NCBI GenBank assembly: GCA_002381155.1
Contig: DFQX01000038.1
Coordinates: forward strand, 1-13,617
Direction: 5' to 3'
Length of the DNA stretch: 13,617 bases
From: Flavobacteriaceae bacterium UBA3478
GTDB lineage: Bacteria > Bacteroidota > Bacteroidia > Flavobacteriales > Flavobacteriaceae
Position numbers and translations under genes: made by a program. The notes beneath the pieces are model-generated. The model was given only the letters and a program-made list of their open reading frames with translations, did no database searches and had not been told where the DNA came from. Below are positions 1 to 5,753 of this stretch, one piece after another; the first letter of the stretch is position 1, and the number at the start of each line of letters is the position of its first letter.

Positions 1-611
1 CGAATCTGGTGAGTGCTTGAGATTTTTTCGACTACAGTAACCAACTAAATATGCCGGGAGAAGAGCTTGCTCGTGTAAGTCATTATTTTGAAGCCGCTCA
101 TTTTTGCGCAAACCAAAGAGTTGCTATCGTAGGTGCCAACAACTCAGCAGTGGATGCCGCTTTACAATGCTACAGAGCTGGAGCAAAGGTTGAGATGATT
201 ATCAGAGGAGATGCTATCGGAGAACGAGTGAAATATTGGGTACGGCCAGAAATTATTAATCGAATTGCTGACGGCTCTATAACCGCTCATTACCAAAGTC
301 ATCTCAAAGAAATACACGAGGATCACCTCCTTATTTCAAAGGAAAATGAAACTAAAAAATTAGCTATTGATTACGTCCTGGTAATGATTGGGTATCGACC
401 TGACTACGATTTCCTCAAGCAAGCTGGAGTAACCTTTGAAAACGACCCAATGCAAACTCCGAAATACAATCCTGAAACCTTAGAGACTGAGGTTGAAGGC
501 CTATTTCTCGCCGGTGTAGTACTCGGAGGATTAAAAACAAACGCTTGGTTTATTGATAATTCAAGAGATCACGGACTAAAGATTTGTGATACTATTCAAA
601 AAAGGGCTTAG
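1..611 (+). CDS. ypdA: YpdA-like bacillithiol disulfide reductase, C-terminal part (5' end missing or broken)
   Basis: This is the C-terminal part of a thioredoxin-reductase-like flavoprotein of the YpdA family, which in bacillithiol-using bacteria is thought to reduce oxidised bacillithiol with NADPH. Visible are the NAD(P)-binding segment VAIVGANNSAVDAA, the family stretch VKYWVRPEIINRI, GYRPDYDFL, and the C-terminal FAD-contacting segment GLFLAGVVLGGLKTNAWF followed by DNSRDHG. The N-terminal FAD-binding half is absent. The first ATG (51) is not a credible start: the codons before it read DFFDYSNQLN, which continue the family's usual conserved stretch before PGE. A TGA at 18-20 lies in the same frame, exactly where the family normally has its Ala-Thr-Gly. 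The gene is therefore either cut by the window edge and damaged there, or a pseudogene, or the first bases contain an error. The family call is firm; the state of the gene is unknown. Confidence 0.8.
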
Positions 612-622
612 CAAATTTTAAT

Positions 623-630
623 TATTTTTG
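623..630 (+). promoter_or_regulatory. Possible Bacteroidota -7 promoter element for yqeY
   Basis: The sequence TATTTTTG matches the Bacteroidota -7 consensus TAnnTTTG and lies 21 nt before the likely ATG of the GatB/YqeY gene, inside the short gap after the reductase gene. I see no TTG-type -33 element at the usual distance, so this is a weak call; the gene may instead be co-transcribed with the upstream reductase. Confidence 0.35.
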
Positions 631-651
631 TCTCCCAATTCAGATATCAAT

Positions 652-1101
652 ATGGCTTTAGAAAATCAGGTAATGGATGCCCTCAAGGCAGCAATGAAAG
701 CAAAAGACGCTGTGGCTTTAGAATCACTACGAGCGATAAAGTCAGCATTACTCCTTCAACAAAGCGAAGCAGGTGCAAAAGAATTGAGTTCTACTGATGA
801 AATTAAGCTACTACAGAAACTGGTAAAACAAAGAAAAGATAGCGCGACGCTCTACAACGAACAAGGTAGATCAGACCTAGCCGACCCAGAGCTAGCACAA
901 GCTAAAGTTATCGAGCAATTCTTGCCAGAGCCTTTATCAGAGGCCGATCTTAACCAACTGATTAAAGAGGTCATAAACGATCTTTCTGCAGAAGGAATGA
1001 AAGACATGGGACGAGTTGTTGGAGAAGTTAATTCGAGATCAGCTGGTAGAGCTGAAGGAAAAGTTATCGCCCAAAAGGTCAAAGACCATCTAAGCAACTA
1101 A
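652..1101 (+). CDS. GatB/YqeY domain-containing protein
   Basis: A small soluble helical protein of 149 residues, the usual length for the YqeY family. The domain resembles the C-terminal tRNA-interacting domain of the GatB subunit of glutamyl/aspartyl-tRNA amidotransferase; the cellular role of the free-standing form is not settled. Family marks are the N-terminal MALENQVMDALKAAMKAKD, the central VKQRKDSATLYNEQGR, the EQFLPEPLSE segment and the C-terminal GMKDMGRVVGEV followed by GRAEGKVIAQKVKDHL. I chose ATG at 652 because family members begin there; an in-frame TTG at 628 would add eight residues that do not fit. No Shine-Dalgarno sequence is visible, as is usual in this phylum. Only 6 nt separate its stop from a tRNA-Arg gene, so the two are probably transcribed together. 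In many Bacteroidota this gene follows ftsZ directly; here it sits on the other strand with a receptor gene in between. Confidence 0.93.
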   Translation: MALENQVMDALKAAMKAKDAVALESLRAIKSALLLQQSEAGAKELSSTDEIKLLQKLVKQRKDSATLYNEQGRSDLADPELAQAKVIEQFLPEPLSEADLNQLIKEVINDLSAEGMKDMGRVVGEVNSRSAGRAEGKVIAQKVKDHLSN

Positions 1102-1107
1102 TTCACT

Positions 1108-1181
1108 GGCCGCGTAGTTCAACTGGATAGAATATCAGATTTCGGCTCTGAGGGTTGGGGGTTCGAATCCTCCCGCGGTCA
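1108..1181 (+). tRNA. tRNA-Arg (anticodon TCG)
   Basis: A complete cloverleaf can be folded by hand. The acceptor stem GGCCGCG pairs with CGCGGTC (one G-U pair), with discriminator A at 1181. The D stem is GTTC/GAAT. The anticodon stem TCAGA/TCTGA closes the loop TTTCGGC, which places anticodon TCG at 1142-1144. A five-base variable loop is followed by the T stem GGGGG/CCTCC and the loop TTCGAAT. The anticodon reads CGA, so the tRNA carries arginine. CCA is not encoded. The gene follows the YqeY stop codon by 6 nt and is followed after 9 nt by a strong hairpin terminator. Its last 16 bases recur in a downstream repeat. Confidence 0.95.
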
Positions 1182-1241
1182 CTTAAGGATAAAAAAAGAG
1201 GGGTTCAAGAGGAACCCTTTTTTTATGCGCATAGGCGAAAT
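1166..1241 (+). repeat. Direct repeat copy A: tRNA-Arg 3' end plus terminator
   Basis: This copy runs from the 3' side of the T arm of tRNA-Arg through the acceptor strand, the intergenic CTTAAGG, the terminator hairpin and the tail ATGCGCAT. It matches 1347-1421 with a single-base difference in an A run (seven versus six) and two substitutions near the right end (1233 A versus T; 1236 C versus T). The two copies are offset by 181 bp at their left ends. Confidence 0.95.
1191..1224 (+). terminator. Rho-independent terminator after tRNA-Arg, potentially bidirectional
   Basis: The stem GGGTTC (1201-1206) pairs with GAACCC (1212-1217) around the loop AAGAG, followed by seven T; seven A precede the stem after a short GAG. 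The arms can extend by A-T and G-T pairs. Because both A and T tracts flank the stem, it could stop transcription from either side. In the plus direction it would end the yqeY/tRNA-Arg transcript. Confidence 0.88.
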
Positions 1242-1279
1242 AAGCAGAGCTTAATTGAGTAGATGCGTGTAAGAAAATA

Positions 1280-1306
1280 CTTGCGCGAGCAAGCCTCTTT
1301 TTTATT
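1280..1306 (+). terminator. Possible additional terminator hairpin in the spacer
   Basis: CTTGC (1280-1284) and GCAAG (1289-1293) form a five-base-pair stem capped by GCGA, a GNRA-type tetraloop, followed by CCTC and six T (1298-1303). The shape fits a short intrinsic terminator or a stable RNA hairpin. No gene is seen between it and terminator A, so its purpose is unclear. Confidence 0.45.
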
Positions 1307-1346
1307 TAGACTACGGAGCAAAAGAGGAAAACACAATTTATTGGGT

Positions 1347-1421
1347 AATCCTCCCGCGGTCACTTAAGGATAAAAAAGAGGGGTTCAAGAGGAACCCTTT
1401 TTTTATGCGCATTGGTGAAAT
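1347..1421 (+). repeat. Direct repeat copy B: tRNA-Arg 3'-end fragment plus terminator
   Basis: A near-perfect second copy of 1166-1241. It contains the last 16 bases of tRNA-Arg (AATCCTCCCGCGGTCA) without the rest of the tRNA; the sequence to its left (TTTATTGGGT) does not rebuild a T arm, so it is not a second functional tRNA. The right end overlaps the probable -33 element of the receptor promoter. Confidence 0.95.
1372..1404 (+). terminator. Second copy of the tRNA-Arg terminator
   Basis: Same hairpin as the first terminator: GGGTTC (1381-1386), loop AAGAG, GAACCC (1392-1397), then seven T (1398-1404), with six A in front. It would insulate the receptor gene from upstream read-through. 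Read on the other strand it could also stop any transcript running leftward through the receptor gene from the dcw cluster. Confidence 0.85.
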
Positions 1422-1440
1422 CTCCTGAATTGTATATTTG
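1412..1440 (+). promoter_or_regulatory. Bacteroidota-type promoter of the TonB receptor gene
   Basis: TATATTTG at 1433-1440 matches the -7 consensus TAnnTTTG exactly. A TTG at 1412-1414 lies 18 nt upstream, close to the usual -33 position. Transcription would begin near 1445-1448, only a few bases before the TTG start codon at 1453, so the mRNA would have almost no leader. The TTG at 1412 exists only in repeat copy B; copy A has TAG at that place. Confidence 0.6.
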
Positions 1441-1452
1441 TAAAAAATTGCT

Positions 1453-3780
1453 TTGAAGAATCTACTAATCCTATTCGCACTCCTTTTGGGTGTTAATCTG
1501 CTATTTGCACAAGAAGTCAGTATTAGAGGAACCGTGGTCGATGAATTCGGCTACCCACTTGCTGGTGCAGAAGTTATTTTAGTGGATACCCCACTAGGCG
1601 CACAGACCGATATTGATGGTATTTATTTAATAAGTGGTGTTTCTCCAGGATCGTACAATCTGAGTGTTCGGTTTTTGGGGTATGAGTCACAAACCCTTTA
1701 CAATATCATCGTAAAGTCAAAGGGTAATCCAGAATACAATTTTAATCTTTCACCAAAAACAGAAAGTCTAGAGGGCGTAGTATTGCAGGCAGATAACTTT
1801 ATCGCTCGACCCAAAGAATCTCCGCTTTCTACGAGAACCTTATCGGCGGTGGAACTCGCTACCTATCCGGGTGGAAACAACGATGTAGTGCAAGTAGCCC
1901 AAACGCTTCCTGGAGTATCACCTTCGGTAGGTGGCTTTCGCAATGATCTGATCATTAGAGGTGGGGCGCCTAATGAAAGTGTTTATTATTTGGATGGCAT
2001 AGAAATTCCTAATATCAATCACTTCAGTACACAGGGAAGTGCTGGAGGGCCAGTCGGAATGATTAATGTTTCCTTCATAGAAAACGTCACTTTATCAGCT
2101 TCTTCCTTTGATGCGCGCTACGACAATGCACTTTCAGGTGTGCTACAATTTGAGCAACGAAAGGGTTCAAGGGAAGGATGGAATAGAAATATTCGAGTTA
2201 GTGCAAGTGAAACGGCATTAACCTTTGACGGGCCAATTTCTGAAAAAACAACGTTTATAGGATCGGTAAGAAGAAGCTATCTGCAGTTCTTGTTTGAACT
2301 TATCGGTTTACCTATCCGTCCAGACTACTGGGATTATCAATACAAAATAGATCATACCATCGATGATTATAATTCAGTCAGTCTTATAGGTATCGGGGCG
2401 ATCGATGATTTTAGTGTAGAAGCACCTGAGGTCTTTGATGAAGAAGCTACTGCCCAACTGGAGCAGGCTCCATTTATAGACCAAAGGACTCATGTTGCCG
2501 GAATAAGTTGGCAGCATAAATTAAAATCCCAGCCAGGGAAATTCACACTAAGCCTATCCCATAATCGATTACAAAACACATTTACCCAGTATACTGACCC
2601 TGAAAACGAGACAGGTGCCTATTTTATTAATCAGTCACTAGAGGCTGAAACTAAATTGAGATTTGATCTAGTGAGATATCTTGGGAAGCTAAAATGGGCC
2701 TACGGGATGAATCTGCAGCAATCAAATTATGAGAACAATACCACTATTGAGCGAATCAATAATTCATTCTTTTCTGCTTTAGAATTTTCTAAATATGGGC
2801 TATTTACTCAGCTTAGTGGAGACCTAGGTACCAAAACGGAGTTTACTCTTGGTATTCGCCTTGATGATGATAGCTTTACCAAAAACAATTTATTAGACCA
2901 CATTTCTCCAAGAGCCGCATTGACCTATAATTTCAATGAAGACCTGAGTGCAACTTTAGGAATTGGGCGTTACTTCAAAATACCTACCTACACCCAATTG
3001 GGTTACCAAAGCACCGGAATCTTTGTAAACGAAAATCTGAGCTATGTACAATCAGATCACTTGACTGCAGGGATCAAAAAGTACTTTGGAAATACAACTT
3101 TACTATCTATTGAAGGATTTTTAAAATCATACAGCAACTATCCTGTTTCGGTGCTTGATGAGATTTCATTAGCCAACAAAGGAGCCGGTTTCGAAGTATT
3201 AGGAAATGAAGAAGTAGAAAGTAGTGGAAAAGGCCGAAGCTATGGGCTAGAATTATTGTACCAGCAAAAGTTGAGTAATAATTTCTATGGCTTATTTTCT
3301 TACACTTATTTCTTCAGTGAATTCAGTGGATTAGATCCCAATATTTACAGAAGAAGTACTTGGGATAGCCGTCATCTAGCCTCTTTTACGAGCGGATACA
3401 AACTCAATAAAAATTGGGAAATCAGCTCGAGGTTCAGATATAATGGAAAGACCCCTTACGCTCCCATCGATGAGACATTTAGTCTAGCAAATTACCCTGA
3501 CCTTCGACTAGATTATGACTTACTAGGTAATGAGAACTATCTATTAGATCCCTTCTCTCAACTCGATCTTCGAATTGATAAAAAATGGAATTTCACCGCA
3601 AGTAGTTTCAACCTGTTTATCGAAGTTCAGAATTTATTATCGGCCGACAACCCAACACCTCCCGAATACGGGTTAGTACGAAACACTGATGGATCAATAA
3701 AAAACCCTTCACAACTCAAGGAATTACCTAGAAGTGAAGGGCAATTTATACCGAGTATTGGACTCGTTTTCGATTTCTAA
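1453..3780 (+). CDS. TonB-dependent outer-membrane receptor with carboxypeptidase-regulatory-like domain
   Basis: A 775-residue outer-membrane active transporter that would import a ligand using energy passed on by TonB-ExbBD. Residues 1-19 are a signal peptide (MKNLLILFALLLGVNLLFA, then QEVS). Residues about 24-100 form the Ig-like regulatory domain common in Bacteroidota receptors (VSIRGTVVDEFGYPLAGAEV, then GSYNLSVRFLGYES). The plug domain spans roughly 120-232, with GFRNDLIIRGGAPNESVYYL and the DGIEIP segment. The remainder is a beta-barrel ending in VFDF with a terminal Phe, as expected for BAM recognition. The start must be TTG at 1453: it opens the signal peptide directly, an in-frame TAA lies at 1441-1443, and no Met occurs in this part of the protein. 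No SusD partner is adjacent, so this is not a typical glycan (Sus) locus; the ligand cannot be named. The TAA overlaps the stop of convergent ftsZ. Confidence 0.92.
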   Translation: MKNLLILFALLLGVNLLFAQEVSIRGTVVDEFGYPLAGAEVILVDTPLGAQTDIDGIYLISGVSPGSYNLSVRFLGYESQTLYNIIVKSKGNPEYNFNLSPKTESLEGVVLQADNFIARPKESPLSTRTLSAVELATYPGGNNDVVQVAQTLPGVSPSVGGFRNDLIIRGGAPNESVYYLDGIEIPNINHFSTQGSAGGPVGMINVSFIENVTLSASSFDARYDNALSGVLQFEQRKGSREGWNRNIRVSASETALTFDGPISEKTTFIGSVRRSYLQFLFELIGLPIRPDYWDYQYKIDHTIDDYNSVSLIGIGAIDDFSVEAPEVFDEEATAQLEQAPFIDQRTHVAGISWQHKLKSQPGKFTLSLSHNRLQNTFTQYTDPENETGAYFINQSLEAETKLRFDLVRYLGKLKWAYGMNLQQSNYENNTTIERINNSFFSALEFSKYGLFTQLSGDLGTKTEFTLGIRLDDDSFTKNNLLDHISPRAALTYNFNEDLSATLGIGRYFKIPTYTQLGYQSTGIFVNENLSYVQSDHLTAGIKKYFGNTTLLSIEGFLKSYSNYPVSVLDEISLANKGAGFEVLGNEEVESSGKGRSYGLELLYQQKLSNNFYGLFSYTYFFSEFSGLDPNIYRRSTWDSRHLASFTSGYKLNKNWEISSRFRYNGKTPYAPIDETFSLANYPDLRLDYDLLGNENYLLDPFSQLDLRIDKKWNFTASSFNLFIEVQNLLSADNPTPPEYGLVRNTDGSIKNPSQLKELPRSEGQFIPSIGLVFDF

Positions 3781-5735
3781 TCTACGTTATCGTGCAGAAA
3801 AGAATTATTCGTTCTTAGTTGTGTGTCACCGTTTTGATCCTCACTCAAAGTAGTTCTTGAAACTTTAGACCCCTCAGGTATCTCGTCAAATTCAACGCCA
3901 GCACGTTTATACGCCGGTACCCGTTCAATTTCATCCAATTTGATGGAACCCTTATTAAATTGATGATTGAAGTTTTTAAAGGCCTGAATACGTTGTTCCT
4001 TGCGAGCAGCGAGAATTTCCTCAGTTTCACTCAAACTCATTTCGTAAGGATTACTTTCTGTTTGAGCTGCCGGAGCAGAGTTCGATGAAACCTTTACCTC
4101 TTCTTTGGTAGAAAGGACAAAATCCAATTCTTCCTCCGCTTCTGTAGGAGTTGTAGTAGCTGACGGCGGTGTATTTACCGGCGTAATTTCCTCAGTATCA
4201 GAGAACAAATCGAACACAATGGTTGGAGCCGTCTCTTCGCTATCGGTCTCGTCAGTTACTAGGGGCAATTCAAATGAAAAGTCATCCTGGTCAAATGAAG
4301 AGCTTGTAGGGCTTACTATTTCAGCATCGATTACCTCAATCTCTTTAATGAGTTCAGAAGTATCAACAATTACAAAATCATCATCAAGATCATCCTCTTC
4401 TTTAAATTCAATCACCTCAGCAGTTACGGGTAAGTCACGAATAAGATCAGAAGTGTTGATGAGTGGGTTTTCCTCTAAAGACGCTGGAGTATCTCCTTCA
4501 AAACGATCCTCCTCTATATCGAATGAGAAGCTCATTTCCTCCTCAACTTCTGACTCGTCCTCTAAATGAAATACCATTTTAGAAGGCTCTTCATTTACCT
4601 CAGCTATAGGGCTTACCAATTCAGGAGCGTTGACATCAATAGAACGAATGGTTTCAGAAGTGTCAAAACCAAGGGTTTGGTCTTTCACCGCTTTTGACTC
4701 TCCATCTAAAGTGTGAATAATTCGTTGCGTTTGGTGGGTTACAATATACTCTTGTTGATCGGTATCAAAACCAGTTGCTATAACAGTCACAGAAATGGCA
4801 TCACCTAAAGACTCATCTTCACCTACACCCATAATGATATCGGCATTATAACCAGCCTCAGATTGGATGTGATCATTAATCTCACCAATCTCGTCAAGGG
4901 TAATTTCATCAGTACCAGAAACGATGAGTAAAAGAACGTTCTTTGCACCTTTGATTTTATTATCATTGAGGAGTGGACTGTCGAGTGCCGATTCGATAGC
5001 GATACGTGCACGGTCTGCACCAGCGGTTACTGCAGCTCCCATGATTGCTGTTCCGCTATTTGACAATACGGTCTTCGCATCTCTGAGGTCAATATTCTGA
5101 AGGTAGTGATGGGTAATTACCTCTGCAATACCTTTCGCTGCCGTAGCAAGCACCTCATCAGCTTTGCTGAAACCTGATTTGAAGCCAAGATTACCGTAAA
5201 TCTCACGGAGCTTGTTGTTATTGATGACGATGAGCGAATCTACACTCTCCCGTAATTTATCTAATCCTTTCTGGGCCTGAGTATAACGTGTATTCCCCTC
5301 AAACTTAAAAGGAATGGTAACAATACCCACGGTAAGAATACCCATTTCCTTCGCCAAGCCAGCAATAATAGGGGCTGCACCTGTTCCGGTCCCACCGCCC
5401 ATACCCGCAGTGATGAATACCATTTTGGTTTGCTGCTGTAAAAGACCTTTTAACTCCTCTAATGACTCCAAAGCCGCCTGCTCTCCAATTTCTGGATTTG
5501 CACCAGCACCTAGACCTTCAGTCAGATTAAGACCCAACTGGATTTTATTTGGTACTGGACTGTTTTCAAGCGCTTGGCGGTCGGTATTGCAAATCACAAA
5601 GTCAACTCCTTTGATCCCTTCACGGTACATGTAGTTAACAGCATTACTTCCTCCACCACCAATACCGATGACCTTAATTACATTGCTTTTATGCTTCGGT
5701 AAATCAAAATTGATGTTTTCTAATTCAAAACTCAT
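3777..5735 (-). CDS. ftsZ: Cell division protein FtsZ with long acidic C-terminal linker
   Basis: Tubulin-like GTPase that polymerises at mid-cell into the Z ring and recruits the division machinery. The GTPase core covers residues about 18-325: nucleotide loop IGIGGGGSNAV (23-33), tubulin signature GGGTGTGAAP (113-122), and T7 catalytic loop NIDLRDA with Asp216 and Asp219. Then comes a poorly conserved, strongly acidic linker (about 326-600), followed by PAYKR (607-611), VSRTTL and the tail NNSFLHDNVD, which is typical of Bacteroidota. At 652 residues it is far longer than the roughly 380 of E. coli FtsZ; the extra length is all linker. The linker contains three copies of a short motif, listed separately. 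Start is ATG at 5735, 18 nt after the ftsA stop, making it the last gene of the dcw array. Its TAG overlaps the stop of the convergent receptor gene and no terminator follows. Confidence 0.98.
   Translation of the reverse strand: MSFELENINFDLPKHKSNVIKVIGIGGGGSNAVNYMYREGIKGVDFVICNTDRQALENSPVPNKIQLGLNLTEGLGAGANPEIGEQAALESLEELKGLLQQQTKMVFITAGMGGGTGTGAAPIIAGLAKEMGILTVGIVTIPFKFEGNTRYTQAQKGLDKLRESVDSLIVINNNKLREIYGNLGFKSGFSKADEVLATAAKGIAEVITHHYLQNIDLRDAKTVLSNSGTAIMGAAVTAGADRARIAIESALDSPLLNDNKIKGAKNVLLLIVSGTDEITLDEIGEINDHIQSEAGYNADIIMGVGEDESLGDAISVTVIATGFDTDQQEYIVTHQTQRIIHTLDGESKAVKDQTLGFDTSETIRSIDVNAPELVSPIAEVNEEPSKMVFHLEDESEVEEEMSFSFDIEEDRFEGDTPASLEENPLINTSDLIRDLPVTAEVIEFKEEDDLDDDFVIVDTSELIKEIEVIDAEIVSPTSSSFDQDDFSFELPLVTDETDSEETAPTIVFDLFSDTEEITPVNTPPSATTTPTEAEEELDFVLSTKEEVKVSSNSAPAAQTESNPYEMSLSETEEILAARKEQRIQAFKNFNHQFNKGSIKLDEIERVPAYKRAGVEFDEIPEGSKVSRTTLSEDQNGDTQLRTNNSFLHDNVD
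4308..4367 (-). repeat. FtsZ linker motif copy 3 (residues 457-476)
   Basis: Encodes VDTSELIKEIEVIDAEIVSP. It shares the TSELI core with copy 2 (TSDLI) and the closing VSP with copy 1, and lies 31 residues after copy 2. Confidence 0.7.
4404..4460 (-). repeat. FtsZ linker motif copy 2 (residues 426-444)
   Basis: Encodes INTSDLIRDLPVTAEVIEF. It aligns with copies 1 and 3 without gaps over 16 positions (TS, acidic residue, I, basic residue, then V-x-A) and lies 69 residues after copy 1. Confidence 0.7.
4608..4667 (-). repeat. FtsZ linker motif copy 1 (residues 357-376)
   Basis: Encodes FDTSETIRSIDVNAPELVSP. With the two copies below it fits the pattern [FIV][DN]TS[ED]-x-I[RK]-x-x-x-V-x-A[EP]. 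All three DNA copies share ACTTCTGA at the TSE/TSD codons. Confidence 0.7.
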
Positions 5736-5753
5736 AGGTCGGTTGCGTTTTAT

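Larger units (their letters stand above)
1182..1452. other. Intergenic region between tRNA-Arg and the receptor gene
   Basis: About 270 bp without a plausible gene. In order it holds terminator A, a 105-bp unique spacer (1242-1346) with one further hairpin followed by a T run, the second repeat copy with terminator B, and the receptor promoter. The spacer shows no integrase, transposase or recognisable tRNA body. Confidence 0.8.

Noticed and set aside
628..651. Upstream TTG start for the YqeY protein
   Set aside because: The eight extra residues (MSPNSDIN) do not resemble family N-termini, the TTG is part of the possible -7 element, and ATG 652 matches the usual start.
852..1097. Minus-strand open frame opposite yqeY
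   Set aside because: No family resemblance, no start context, and it covers a well-recognised YqeY protein on the plus strand.
1241..1253. Inverted repeat TAAGC-AGA-GCTTA as a terminator or operator
   Set aside because: Only five base pairs with a three-base loop and no T tract; such a match is likely by chance in AT-rich spacer.
1347..1362. Second tRNA-Arg gene at repeat copy B
   Set aside because: Only the last 16 bases of the tRNA are present; the left flank cannot form the T, anticodon or D arms.
1166..1421. CRISPR-like array
   Set aside because: There are only two copies, each contains a tRNA end and a terminator, and no cas genes are nearby.
1453..3780. SusC-type glycan uptake receptor
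   Set aside because: Fold and N-terminal domain are compatible, but no SusD-like lipoprotein, glycoside hydrolase or regulator is adjacent, and ftsZ follows directly.
4105..4569. Plus-strand open frame rich in serine opposite ftsZ
   Set aside because: It is the antisense shadow of the acidic ftsZ linker: Asp/Glu codons read backwards give Ser and similar residues. There is no promoter and no domain, and ftsZ is certain on the other strand.
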